From assembly GCA_002733865.1 (NCBI GenBank), contig NVXM01000030.1, positions 40,770 to 104,769 on the forward strand: a stretch of 64,000 nucleotides of DNA. The letters run 5' to 3'. Within the stretch, counting starts at the first letter, position 1. The number at the start of each line of letters is the position of its first letter. Origin of the DNA: Sphingopyxis sp. Lineage in GTDB: Bacteria > Pseudomonadota > Alphaproteobacteria > Sphingomonadales > Sphingomonadaceae. Under the pieces are notes generated by a model. The model was given only the letters and a program-made list of their open reading frames with translations, was not told the origin of the DNA and did no database searches. Position numbers and translations under genes: made by a program. Below, piece after piece: positions 32,877 through 41,086 of the stretch.

Positions 32877-34070
32877 TCAGGCTGGCTGGGTCACTTTCGC
32901 TTCGTTCGACGACGGGCAATATCGCAGCAAGCAGTAGCCCAATACCCCTGAAATCAGGGAGCCGCTGATGACGCCCAGCTTGACCGTTTCAATCTGGTCG
33001 GGGTCGACAAAGGCGAGGTTGCCGATGAACAGGCTCATAGTGAACCCGATCCCGGTGAGGCAGGCAAGGCCATAGAGTTGCAGCCAGCTGACCCCGTCCG
33101 GGCGCTTGACCAGGCCGACTTTGGTCGCGACAAACATGAAGCCGAACACGCCCAATTGTTTGCCGACCACCAGGCCAGCGGCGATGCCGAGCGCTAGCGG
33201 CGCCAGCAAATCGGCAATCTGCAGCCCGGCCAGAGAGACGCCGGCATTGGCGAAAGCGAATATCGGCAGCACCAGAAAGGCGGTCCAGGGGTGCAGGAAG
33301 TGCTCCAGATGTTTGAGCGGAGAGCTGCCATCTTTTGCGTTCAGCGGGATCGCAAGCGCTGCAATGACACCGGCGAGCGTGGCGTGAACGCCAGATTTCA
33401 GAACACAGATCCAGAGAAATATGCCGACCAGAATATAGGGCGCTGTGCGGATGACACCCATTCGGTTCATTGTAAACAGCAGCACCGTTCCGGCGCCTGC
33501 CAGCAGCAGCGAGAAGCCGGATACTTCTGCGGTGTAAAACAGGGCAATGATGATGATCGCGCCGATATCATCGATAATCGCAATCGCCAGCAGCAGAATT
33601 TTCAGGGAAATCGGTGCGTGTTTGCCGAGCAATGCCAATACCCCGAGCGCAAAGGCAATATCGGTCGCGGCCGGAATCGCCCATCCATTGATATTTTCGG
33701 CAATATTCCAGTTGAAATAGACAAAGACGGCCGCTGGTAACGCCATGCCGCCCACTGCTGCAATGGCCGGCAGCGAGGCTTGTTCCAGACTGGAAAGCTG
33801 TCCTTCGAGCAATTCGCGTTTCACTTCCAGTCCGACCAGAAAGAAGAAGATCGCCATCAGGCCGTCGTTGATCCACAAGGCCAGGGGTTTGGCGATCTCC
33901 AAACCACCAAATTGTACCGCCACCGGGATATCGAGAAATGCGAGATAATAAGGATTGAGCGCGCTGTTTATGGCGATCATTGCGGCCACGGCAGCGCAGA
34001 ACAACACGATGCCGGCGCTCGTTTCCTGGGCTATGAATTCTTGCAGGGCATTGCCCATCTTTTTTACCAT
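32877..34070 (-). CDS. nhaA: Na+/H+ antiporter NhaA
   Basis: 397 residues with about 12 membrane helices. NhaA exchanges cytoplasmic Na+ for external protons and sets pH and salt balance. The two aspartates needed for ion binding appear in GWAIPAATDIAFALGVLALLG (DIAFA, about 165) and are preceded by the FFFLVGLEVKRELLEGQLS region at the start of the fold. Expected in a marine or salt-exposed organism. Its start is 88 nt from the small gene at 34158-34334. Confidence 0.95.
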   Translation of the reverse strand: MVKKMGNALQEFIAQETSAGIVLFCAAVAAMIAINSALNPYYLAFLDIPVAVQFGGLEIAKPLALWINDGLMAIFFFLVGLEVKRELLEGQLSSLEQASLPAIAAVGGMALPAAVFVYFNWNIAENINGWAIPAATDIAFALGVLALLGKHAPISLKILLLAIAIIDDIGAIIIIALFYTAEVSGFSLLLAGAGTVLLFTMNRMGVIRTAPYILVGIFLWICVLKSGVHATLAGVIAALAIPLNAKDGSSPLKHLEHFLHPWTAFLVLPIFAFANAGVSLAGLQIADLLAPLALGIAAGLVVGKQLGVFGFMFVATKVGLVKRPDGVSWLQLYGLACLTGIGFTMSLFIGNLAFVDPDQIETVKLGVISGSLISGVLGYCLLRYCPSSNEAKVTQPA

Positions 34071-34157
34071 CGGGGCTGGTCCTGGTTAAAAAAATGAGGG
34101 CGGCGGGCGATTGAGGGTGCGCCGCCGCCCCAGGGTTTGGGGGATGGGTTAGCGGAA

Positions 34158-34334
34158 TTATCCGGTGTTTCCAAGCTGACCGGATTGTCCGTGCTGGATT
34201 TTACGGATCCGGTCGGCCAGGTTGCGCTGCAACTCTTTCAGTTCGCGCCACTGCTCGCTATTTTCATGCCCATTGGCGATCCGTTTTGCCAGCTCATGAT
34301 GCTCCGGGATTGAACTGTTGGCATGTTGTTTCAC
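34158..34334 (-). CDS. small helical protein, 58 residues, unannotated size class
   Basis: Starts at GTG 34334 with GAGG 8 nt upstream and ends at TAA 34160-34158. The product begins MKQHANSSIPEHHELAKR, continues with a charged helix (SEQWRELKELQRNLADRIRK) and ends QSGQLGNTG. Codon use is normal for this genome and the reading frame is clean. Soluble, probably cytoplasmic and helical; no known family recognised. It lies between nhaA and the divergent oxyR-like gene and is shorter than common ORF cut-offs. Confidence 0.65.
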   Translation of the reverse strand: MKQHANSSIPEHHELAKRIANGHENSEQWRELKELQRNLADRIRKIQHGQSGQLGNTG

Positions 34335-34428
34335 GACCTTATCCTCTTTCTCTCATCCGTCAGCATCAATAGCGTTGATATGACTCACATCAGATGATAA
34401 TTCCAATCGAATGAAATCGTAATAATCG

Positions 34429-34446
34429 ATAGAACGTTTCTATAAT
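34429..34446 (+). promoter_or_regulatory. OxyR-type half-site overlapping a TATAAT box
   Basis: ATAG-N7-CTAT (34429-34443) matches the OxyR half-site pattern and is nearly palindromic (ATAGAACGTTTCTAT). It overlaps TATAAT (34441-34446) just before the oxyR-like gene. This would suit autorepression. The second half-site is not clear. Confidence 0.5.
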
Positions 34447-34460
34447 ATGGAACCGCCACC

Positions 34461-35366
34461 ATGCCTACATTACGCCAATTCGAATATCTGGTCGCCGTTG
34501 CCGATCACCGCCACTTCGGCAAGGCCGCGCAGGCCGCAGCCGCTTCTCAGCCAACCCTGAGCCATCAATTGCGGACGCTAGAGCAAAGACTGGGCGTCAC
34601 TCTGGTGGAGCGGCGGACGCATGGCGCGGAACTGACACCCGTCGGCCGGGAAATTGCGGATCGGGCGCGGCACGTCCTGGTACAGGTCAAAGATATTCGC
34701 GATCTTGCCGAGCGCGCCAGCGACAGTCTGGCGGGGATTCTGCGCTTCGGGGTGTCGCCCACGCTGGGCCCCTATCTGATGCCGCCAGTGATTGGCGCGC
34801 TGCACCGCACCCGCCCCGACCTGCGGTTCTACATGCGGGAAGGGATACCCGATCTGCAGGCGATGGAACTGACCAAGGGCTCCATCGACATGCTGCTGGG
34901 CCCCTTGCCAATCGAAGGCGAAAATCTGCATATCGAACCGCTGTTTCGGGAACCGCTGATCCTGGTGGCGCCGCCCGATCACCCGCTCGCGGCCCGGGAG
35001 CATCTGACTCTTGATGATCTTGCCGGCCTGCCGGTGTTGAGCCTCGACCGGCGGCATCACCTGCATCGGGACGTTGTCCGGCAATGCCAGCAGCATGATA
35101 TGAACCTGTTGCGGGACTATGAGGGGACCAGTCTAGACAGCGTCAGGCAGATGGTGGCTTCCGGACTGGGGATGGCGATTTTGCCGCAACTCTACGTCCG
35201 TTCCGAACTGGCCCGCGGCGGCGATGTTGCGTTGCTCAACGTCGAAGGCTGGGCAGTGACCCGCAGTATCGGTGCCGCTTGGCGCACCAATGCCGGTTTT
35301 GCGAGCGAATATCTGGCGATTGCAGAGAAAATTGCCGACGAAGCCCGCGTCTTGATGGCCGACTAG
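34461..35366 (+). CDS. OxyR-like LysR regulator lacking the peroxidatic cysteine
   Basis: 301 residues. The HTH (HFGKAAQAAAASQPTLSHQLRTLEQ, in parts) and the effector domain, including GTSLDSVRQMVASGLGMAILP, align well with OxyR, the hydrogen-peroxide sensor. Aligning on that motif places Cys209 at E. coli Cys208, but the position of the reactive Cys199 is His200 (RRHHLHRD). It therefore cannot use the known disulfide switch. It may sense another signal or act as a constitutive regulator. An OxyR-type site lies in its own promoter. Confidence 0.85.
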   Translation: MPTLRQFEYLVAVADHRHFGKAAQAAAASQPTLSHQLRTLEQRLGVTLVERRTHGAELTPVGREIADRARHVLVQVKDIRDLAERASDSLAGILRFGVSPTLGPYLMPPVIGALHRTRPDLRFYMREGIPDLQAMELTKGSIDMLLGPLPIEGENLHIEPLFREPLILVAPPDHPLAAREHLTLDDLAGLPVLSLDRRHHLHRDVVRQCQQHDMNLLRDYEGTSLDSVRQMVASGLGMAILPQLYVRSELARGGDVALLNVEGWAVTRSIGAAWRTNAGFASEYLAIAEKIADEARVLMAD

Positions 35367-35429
35367 GGGGCGAAAGTCTGTGTTGATTTCCGTCTGTGCG
35401 AACAGGGCCGATCGGGTTATTGCCCGGTC

Positions 35430-36293
35430 ATGACCATCGATCTCGACTTGCTCATGAAGGCTTATGCATCGGGTATCTTCCCGATGGCTGATGCACGCGA
35501 CGACCCCGAGACCTTCTGGGTCGAACCCAAGGCCCGCGCGGTCATTCCGCTCGATCATTTCCGTCTTTCCCGTTCGCTTCGCAAGACGATCCGATCGGAT
35601 CGCTTTCGGGTGACGGCAGACACGGCTTTCGCCGACGTGATCGCCATTTGCGCCACGAAGGCAAGCGATCGCAGCGAAACATGGATAAACGCCGATATTG
35701 AGGAGGCGTTTAACCAACTGCACAAGCGCGGCCATGCGCACAGCGTGGAATGCTGGCTTCCGGACGAGGAGACCGGCAGGGACAAGCTCGTCGGCGGTCT
35801 TTATGGTCTGGCGTTTGGCGGCGCCTTTTGCGGCGAGAGCATGTTTTCTCGCGCCCGCGATGCTTCGAAAGTCGCGTTGGCCTGGCTGGTGGCACGATTA
35901 AAAGTGGGTGGATTTGCGCTGCTCGACTGTCAGTTCATGACCGATCATCTGGCGTCTTTGGGGGCAATAGAGATTAGCCAGGCGGCCTATCTTGAAGATT
36001 TGCGAAAGGTAAAAGACTATGTGCCGTCTTCGGTATCCGCGATCAGGTCGCCGATCAAATCCTCGGGTGCGTTGTTCGGGGCCGGCCGTGGCCGGGCGGC
36101 GGCCGCTGGTGGCGTTGCCGGCGCCGGTGCCGGTGCAGAGCCCGTATCCGGCTCCGCTTCATTTGGTGCGCTTGATGCGCTGTTGGCGAGATTGGACGAA
36201 GATGTTCGCGGAGCGGTAGGGTTAGTCGAATCTTCGGGAGGATCTTCCTCTCCCGGAAAGCTCATCGCACAGCTTTTGACCCAAACATCATAG
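35430..36293 (+). CDS. aat: leucyl/phenylalanyl-tRNA--protein transferase with long C-terminal extension
   Basis: 287 residues. Aat adds Leu or Phe from aminoacyl-tRNA to proteins with N-terminal Lys or Arg, marking them for ClpAP. The core (YASGIFPMADARDD, WVEPKARAVIPLDHF, GGLYGLAFGGAFCGESMFSR, LLDCQFMTDHLASLGAIEI, in parts) ends near residue 197. The remaining 90 residues, rich in Ala/Gly/Ser, are antisense to the DUF2155 gene for 277 nt. Either the original stop was lost and translation reads on, or the overlap is a conserved arrangement. The core seems intact. Confidence 0.88.
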   Translation: MTIDLDLLMKAYASGIFPMADARDDPETFWVEPKARAVIPLDHFRLSRSLRKTIRSDRFRVTADTAFADVIAICATKASDRSETWINADIEEAFNQLHKRGHAHSVECWLPDEETGRDKLVGGLYGLAFGGAFCGESMFSRARDASKVALAWLVARLKVGGFALLDCQFMTDHLASLGAIEISQAAYLEDLRKVKDYVPSSVSAIRSPIKSSGALFGAGRGRAAAAGGVAGAGAGAEPVSGSASFGALDALLARLDEDVRGAVGLVESSGGSSSPGKLIAQLLTQTS

Positions 36294-36760
36294 ATCGGAT
36301 GTTCCACGACATTCAGCGACGGTGACTCGCGAAACAACCATCCGGAGAACACGCGCTTCCATTGATCTTCGCCGGATCGCTCGGACGGGCGTTCGTTGAC
36401 CAGCAACTGGACGAAGGCACCCTGTTCAGGGGTCAATTCCCACGGGGCGGTTCTTTCGCAAGCGCGCAAGCGGACCAGAGCGCGTCCGATCCGGACAGAC
36501 TGGCCAGGGCGCAGTTCAAGGTCGCGCGTCAGACCGTTGCGTTTGTTGAGAAAACCGAGCGTGGCGACGCGTTCCGCCATCGGTGTTCCGATCTGTTCGC
36601 TTGCGGGTGTGACGAGGTCGTCGTCGGTCGCGGCAACTTTGCCTTTTTCGGCAGCCTGACCGGTTGCATTTTCGTCGATATTATCGCTGCTGAACCAGCT
36701 ACAGCCGGTCAGCAGAAGCATCGGCGCCAGAATTGAAGATACAATGGCTTGGCGTTTCAT
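36017..36760 (-). CDS. DUF2155-domain lipoprotein
   Basis: 247 residues from MKRQ at 36760, which gives a clean signal peptide with lipobox LLTGC; an ATG at 36769 overlaps the NDUFA12 stop (ATGA) and may serve coupling. The conserved DUF2155 part includes LRACERTAPWELTPEQGAFVQL and FSGWLFRESPSLNVVEHPIYDVWV (in parts). The C-terminal 80 residues are Ser/Pro/Ala-rich and are antisense to aat. DUF2155 proteins are typical of alphaproteobacteria next to NDUFA12; function unknown, envelope location predicted. Confidence 0.85.
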   Translation of the reverse strand: MKRQAIVSSILAPMLLLTGCSWFSSDNIDENATGQAAEKGKVAATDDDLVTPASEQIGTPMAERVATLGFLNKRNGLTRDLELRPGQSVRIGRALVRLRACERTAPWELTPEQGAFVQLLVNERPSERSGEDQWKRVFSGWLFRESPSLNVVEHPIYDVWVKSCAMSFPGEEDPPEDSTNPTAPRTSSSNLANSASSAPNEAEPDTGSAPAPAPATPPAAAARPRPAPNNAPEDLIGDLIADTEDGT

Positions 36761-36765
36761 GCCTG

Positions 36766-37173
36766 TCATTCCGCTTCGGCGGGGTTCCAGGATTCATAGT
36801 CGCCAGTCGCTGCGGCGCGATGACCGCCTTCTTCCAAGGCTCCGGCCGGGCGATAAGCGCGCGCTGTGCCGGTCAGGTTGACGCTCGGTTCTTTTTCCCA
36901 AATGCGCGGCTGCGGAAGATAGCTTTCAGGGATTTCATCATAGCTGTGATGCAGCCATCCGTGCCATTCGGGTGGCACGCGGCTGGCATCATTGGCGCCA
37001 TTGTAAATAACCCAGCGCTGGCCGGCCGGATGACCCGTGCCGGCTTTCTTTGTCTGGAAATATAGATTGCCAAACACATCCTCGCCGACGCGCTTGCCGT
37101 TGCGGGCGCTGAACAGGGACGTCCCGATCGTTGCGCCGTTCCACCAAGTGAATATTTTTGCCAATATGTTCAT
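36766..37173 (-). CDS. NDUFA12-family NADH:ubiquinone oxidoreductase accessory subunit
   Basis: 135 residues. Homologue of the mitochondrial complex I subunit B17.2, found as an accessory protein of complex I in alphaproteobacteria. GTSLFSARNGKRVGEDVFGN, YFQTKK, RRWVIYNG-like RWVIYNGANDASRVPPEWHGWLHH (in parts) are diagnostic. It ends in an ATGA-type overlap with the DUF2155 gene, a pair conserved in the class. Confidence 0.93.
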   Translation of the reverse strand: MNILAKIFTWWNGATIGTSLFSARNGKRVGEDVFGNLYFQTKKAGTGHPAGQRWVIYNGANDASRVPPEWHGWLHHSYDEIPESYLPQPRIWEKEPSVNLTGTARAYRPAGALEEGGHRAAATGDYESWNPAEAE

Positions 37174-37251
37174 CGCGCTCGCTTAGCCCCGCAGCCATGC
37201 GCTTCGCAATGAAAAAATGTCAAATCGCAGGGATGTTCGCGGTTGCAAAGT

Positions 37252-37758
37252 TCATTGCTGCCAAGTGACGGTATCGCCCGGCGCAATCGACAGCTCGGCC
37301 GCTCGGCCACCGGCAATTTCAAGCACCGTGGCTACCGGTTCGTTCGAGCTGACCGGCTCCAGTGAATAGGGCGTCGTATTGGCTGCAATCGATTCGATGG
37401 TTCCATCCCGGCGAATGAAGATGATATCTAGGGGAATGACAGTATTCTTCATCCAGAAACTCGCGACGCGATCTTCTGGAAAGGGGAATATCATGCCCTT
37501 GTCGGGAGCCAATTGCGTGCGGAACATCAGCCCCTGGGCTTGCTCCGCGGTGCTACCGGCCACTTCCACAATGAAATCCCGCCGTCCGTCGGTAGTGCGA
37601 ATGCTGAGCGCAGCCTGTTCAAGGCCGGCCTCGGACGGGGGCAAATCGCTTTGGACAGTCGTCGCAGCGGTGTCGCTGGACTGGACATGGCAACCGGACA
37701 GGCTCGCCGCGCCCAGCAAGGTGACAAAAAGCACCGCCGCTTTTGATATCTTCATCAT
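37252..37758 (-). CDS. DUF192-domain lipoprotein
   Basis: 168 residues from the MM pair at 37758; longer readings start inside the cold-shock gene and are rejected. Signal peptide with lipobox LSGC. The DUF192 core is FIVEVAGSTAEQAQGLMFRTQLAPDKGMIFPF (in parts), then SFWMKNTVIPLDIIFI and the closing LEIAGGRAAELSIAPGD. Function unknown; family members are envelope or secreted proteins. It follows the double cold-shock gene by 16 nt, a common alphaproteobacterial pairing. Confidence 0.88.
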   Translation of the reverse strand: MMKISKAAVLFVTLLGAASLSGCHVQSSDTAATTVQSDLPPSEAGLEQAALSIRTTDGRRDFIVEVAGSTAEQAQGLMFRTQLAPDKGMIFPFPEDRVASFWMKNTVIPLDIIFIRRDGTIESIAANTTPYSLEPVSSNEPVATVLEIAGGRAAELSIAPGDTVTWQQ

Positions 37759-37774
37759 CAGGTTCGTTTCTTGT

Positions 37775-38410
37775 TCAGGCGCGCGGAGGGAGATAGACTT
37801 GCACGGCCATATGGCCACGATTTCCATCTTTTATCCGGGCCATCAAGGTTTGGCCTGGCACGATCTCATCTATGCCGGCATCGCGCAACGTTTCCATATG
37901 CAGGAAAATATCGCCCTCGAAGTCGTCGCTCACCAGAAATCCGTAGCCTTTGGCGCGATTAAACCATTTTACCTCGGCATGGACGAAAGGGGAGTCGTCA
38001 TCGACGATATGCATCGCCTGACGCGTACCGGGTGCAACGGACGAGTCGCCTTTCGGGCCGCATTGCGAAAGATCAATGTCGAGAATTTTTGTCGCCTGCA
38101 GACCTTTTGGTGCGGCGGCATATTCGCAGGTGACCAAAGCCATTTCAGGCAATTCGCGCCTGCCGAGCGGCTCCAGAAGACTCCAGTGTACCAATATATC
38201 CGACTGTGGCACCGAGCCATCATCAGCGGCGTCGCCATTTTCTGGCACAATATTTTCCGGCACAATGAAGCCAAAACCGCGATGACTGTCGAACCATTTG
38301 ACGCCGCCTGTGGCACGGCGCAAGTCGCTTTGCTGCGATGAATCATGTTCTTCGCTCGCATGGGGCGCGTGACTACCCGCAGGGCCTCGTTCCGCAAATA
38401 AGCTAGCCAC
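37775..38410 (-). CDS. double cold-shock-domain protein
   Basis: 211 residues from a GTG at 38410, which has GGAG 7 nt before it; the longer reading from 38476 has no ribosome site. Two cold-shock domains bind single-stranded RNA/DNA: the first with [17 protein letters not shown] and ILVHWSLLE, the second with [18 protein letters not shown] and IFLHMETL. Both keep the RNP1 aromatic residues. Tandem-CSD proteins of this size are typical of alphaproteobacteria (CspC/CspD type) and act as RNA chaperones in stress or stationary phase. Confidence 0.88.
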   Translation of the reverse strand: MASLFAERGPAGSHAPHASEEHDSSQQSDLRRATGGVKWFDSHRGFGFIVPENIVPENGDAADDGSVPQSDILVHWSLLEPLGRRELPEMALVTCEYAAAPKGLQATKILDIDLSQCGPKGDSSVAPGTRQAMHIVDDDSPFVHAEVKWFNRAKGYGFLVSDDFEGDIFLHMETLRDAGIDEIVPGQTLMARIKDGNRGHMAVQVYLPPRA

Positions 38411-38562
38411 GATGTATCTCCGAACAAAACTAAGGCAAAACAAAAGTCTAACAGATTTCGAATCGCTTACCAGCATATATCACAATATTATTAAACTGGC
38501 GATTCATGACGTCAAAAGATGCAATCTAGTGAAAAATGGCAATCTACTTGTTGCGTTTAGAA

Positions 38563-39123
38563 CTAGTCTTCGAAACTTATCGCCTCACCGGGCTTTGCGA
38601 AGACAAAGCGCGATGCCAGCTCAAAATCATGGCCGGCTCTGAGAAAGGCTTGTAACTGCTTGCGGCACTTGTCAGGATCCTGCTGGCTCTCGGCATAGGG
38701 ACCGATCTTCCGTTTGCGGGCAAATTTTTCGGCGGCAACCCATTTGTTCTCTTCGCTGATCTGAAACGCTCCGCGCCCGTCCGCCTCGCTGATCCCCGCT
38801 TGATAAAGCGCATGCGCGACACGGCGGGGTCCATAACCGCGCCGGCCAAGCGAGGATGCCTTGTTCTGCGCGTATAAGGCGTCATCGATATAGCCTTGGG
38901 CGACGAAAAGCTCGATCAGTTGTTCGACCGCCGGAGGATCTTCATCCTGCCATTGTCTTTCCCGAATTTTCCGGTGCAGATAATCAGCCAGTTTTTTCCG
39001 GCTCGTTGCATATCGCTCGACATAGCGTATAGCCAGCCGATGCAAGCTCTCCTGATCTAACGTTTTAACGCTGTTTTTCAACGGCTTGGCTTTCAAGTGT
39101 CGCGGTTGCCCTTTTTGTGCCAC
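38563..39123 (-). CDS. recX: RecX-family regulatory protein
   Basis: About 186 residues if it starts at the GTG at 39123; the open frame extends further upstream but that part is antisense to the acyl-AMP ligase start and shows no family features. RecX modulates RecA filaments. Three-helix repeats are visible: LAIRYVERYATSRKKLADYLHRKI, LIELFVAQGYIDDALYAQNKASSLGRRGYGPRRVAHALYQAGI, and a third C-terminal unit (in parts). recA is not in this window. Start choice is uncertain. Confidence 0.8.
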   Translation of the reverse strand: MAQKGQPRHLKAKPLKNSVKTLDQESLHRLAIRYVERYATSRKKLADYLHRKIRERQWQDEDPPAVEQLIELFVAQGYIDDALYAQNKASSLGRRGYGPRRVAHALYQAGISEADGRGAFQISEENKWVAAEKFARKRKIGPYAESQQDPDKCRKQLQAFLRAGHDFELASRFVFAKPGEAISFED

Positions 39124-39267
39124 AGTCGGGTCGAAATTTAAACGCCAGAGGTTATCAATGACCTTGTTAAAAGCGGATAATCGGAGTGTCGAAAAGACAA
39201 GCTGCTCCTTTACCGCGCGACAGAGATTGATTTTAGGAAGGCTGGACCTTCCGGAAATGGATATTGG

Positions 39268-40998
39268 ATGACCGAATTGACACCAACCCCGACCTCGGAT
39301 GAACTGCCACGCCGTTTTTCCGACTTTGAGACTCTCGGCGATGCGCTGGACTATGCCGCCAGAGGGAAGAAGGGTTTTAACTTTCACGATGCCCGGGCAT
39401 CGCTGGTACGCGTCTATCCCTTCAGCGAATTGCGGGAGGACGCCCTGGCGTCGGCAAAGCGACTGATCGCGGCTGGCATAAAGCCCGGTGATCGGGTGGC
39501 GCTGATTGCCGATACTGAGCCGCAATTTTGCGCGCTGTTTTTTGGTGCCGTATATGCCGGCGCGCTGCCGGTTCCGCTACCATTGCCGACTTCTTTCGGC
39601 GGCAAGGAAAGCTATATCGACCAGATCGGCGTGCAGCTGGACAGCTGTGACCCGGCGATTTTGCTTTTCCCGGACGAGATAGCGGATCTGGCAGGCGCTG
39701 CCGGTCAGTCTCGCTCCATCCCCGTTTTTGGATGGGATGCCTTCTCCGAGAAGAAGGTCCCCGACGCGCAATTGCCGACGGCGAGCGGCAGCGATATTGC
39801 CTATCTGCAATATTCCAGCGGTTCGACGCGGTTTCCGCACGGCGTTGCCGTCTCGCACAAGGCCTTGTTGCACAATCTTGGCTCGCATGCCCACGGGATG
39901 CTGATCCGCGACAGCGATCGCTGCATTTCGTGGCTGCCGTTCTATCATGATATGGGCCTGGTCGGCTGTTTTCTTTCGATGGTCGCCAACCAGGTTTCGA
40001 CCGATTATCTCAAGACCGCAGATTTTGCCCGGCGGCCTTTGTCGTGGCTCGACCTGATCACGCGCAATCCCGGCACATCCTGCAGCTTTTCCCCGACCTT
40101 CGGCTACGAGATTTGTGCACGCCGCATCGGTAGCCAGTCCAACGTGCAGGAACGGTTCGACCTTTCCCGCTGGCGGCTGGCCGGCAATGGCGCCGACATG
40201 ATCCGGCCGGATGTGATGCAGCGGTTCACCGATGCCTTCGCGCCGGCAGGATTTGACGCCAAGGCCTTTTTGCCAAGCTATGGTCTGGCAGAAGCAACGC
40301 TGGCCGTGACGCTGATGCCATCAGGCGAAGGCATGGAAGTCGAGCTGGTCGAAGAAACCGAGCTTTCCGGCGAGAAGCAGAGCGACGGCAGTCGCCCGAA
40401 ACGCTTTCGCGCAATCGTCAACTGCGGCAAGCCGGTGCGCGATACGCAGCTGGAAATCCGCGAAGAAAATGGCGCGGTGCTAGCCGAAAAATCGGTCGGC
40501 AAAGTGTGGATGAAGGGGCCGGCGGTGATGGAATGCTATTATCGCGATCAGGAGGCAACCGATGCCTGCCTCGTCGACGGCTGGCTTGATACCGGGGATA
40601 TGGGATATCTGTCGAACGGCTATCTCTACATTGTCGGTCGGGCCAAGGACATGATCATCATCAATGGCAAAAATCACTGGCCACAGGATATTGAATGGGC
40701 CGTGGAACAATTGCCGGGGTTCAAGGCGGGCGATATCGCCGCCTTTGCCATCACCACGCCGGGCGGCGAGGAAACGCCAGCCGTGCTGGTGCAATGCCGG
40801 ACCTCCGATGAAACCGAGCGTCTGCGGCTGTGGAACGAGATCAGGGAAAAGGTGAGGGCGATTACCGGAATGAATTGTGTGATCGAGCTGGTCCCACCGC
40901 GGACATTGCCGCGCACCAGTTCCGGAAAACTGAGCCGTGCCAAGGCCCGCAATCTTTATCTTTCCGGTGATATTCAGCCCTATGCGGTGGCTGCCTGA
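39268..40998 (+). CDS. fatty acyl-AMP ligase (FAAL)
   Basis: 576 residues, ANL superfamily. AMP-binding motif YLQYSSGSTRFPHGVAVSH, core RLAGNGADMIRPDVMQRF, YGLAEATLAVT, GDMGYLSNGYLYIVGRAKDMIIINGKNHWPQDIE and the catalytic lysine region PRTSSGKLSRAK (in parts) are all seen. FAALs activate fatty acids as acyl-adenylates and hand them to acyl carrier proteins of lipid or polyketide pathways, not to CoA. No ACP, PKS or acyltransferase gene is adjacent. Confidence 0.88.
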   Translation: MTELTPTPTSDELPRRFSDFETLGDALDYAARGKKGFNFHDARASLVRVYPFSELREDALASAKRLIAAGIKPGDRVALIADTEPQFCALFFGAVYAGALPVPLPLPTSFGGKESYIDQIGVQLDSCDPAILLFPDEIADLAGAAGQSRSIPVFGWDAFSEKKVPDAQLPTASGSDIAYLQYSSGSTRFPHGVAVSHKALLHNLGSHAHGMLIRDSDRCISWLPFYHDMGLVGCFLSMVANQVSTDYLKTADFARRPLSWLDLITRNPGTSCSFSPTFGYEICARRIGSQSNVQERFDLSRWRLAGNGADMIRPDVMQRFTDAFAPAGFDAKAFLPSYGLAEATLAVTLMPSGEGMEVELVEETELSGEKQSDGSRPKRFRAIVNCGKPVRDTQLEIREENGAVLAEKSVGKVWMKGPAVMECYYRDQEATDACLVDGWLDTGDMGYLSNGYLYIVGRAKDMIIINGKNHWPQDIEWAVEQLPGFKAGDIAAFAITTPGGEETPAVLVQCRTSDETERLRLWNEIREKVRAITGMNCVIELVPPRTLPRTSSGKLSRAKARNLYLSGDIQPYAVAA

Positions 40999-41086
40999 TC
41001 CGGGCTGACGCCGTTGTCCGGAGTTTGCCAAAAGATTTGAGGCCGGTGCTTACCTTTCGCTAAGACTTTGAGCGTAAGGAAAGGCG

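Noticed and set aside
38563..39525. Full 320-codon frame taken as RecX
   Set aside because: The first ~134 codons overlap the upstream region and start of the divergent acyl-AMP ligase and have no RecX features; a GTG at 39123 gives the normal RecX length.
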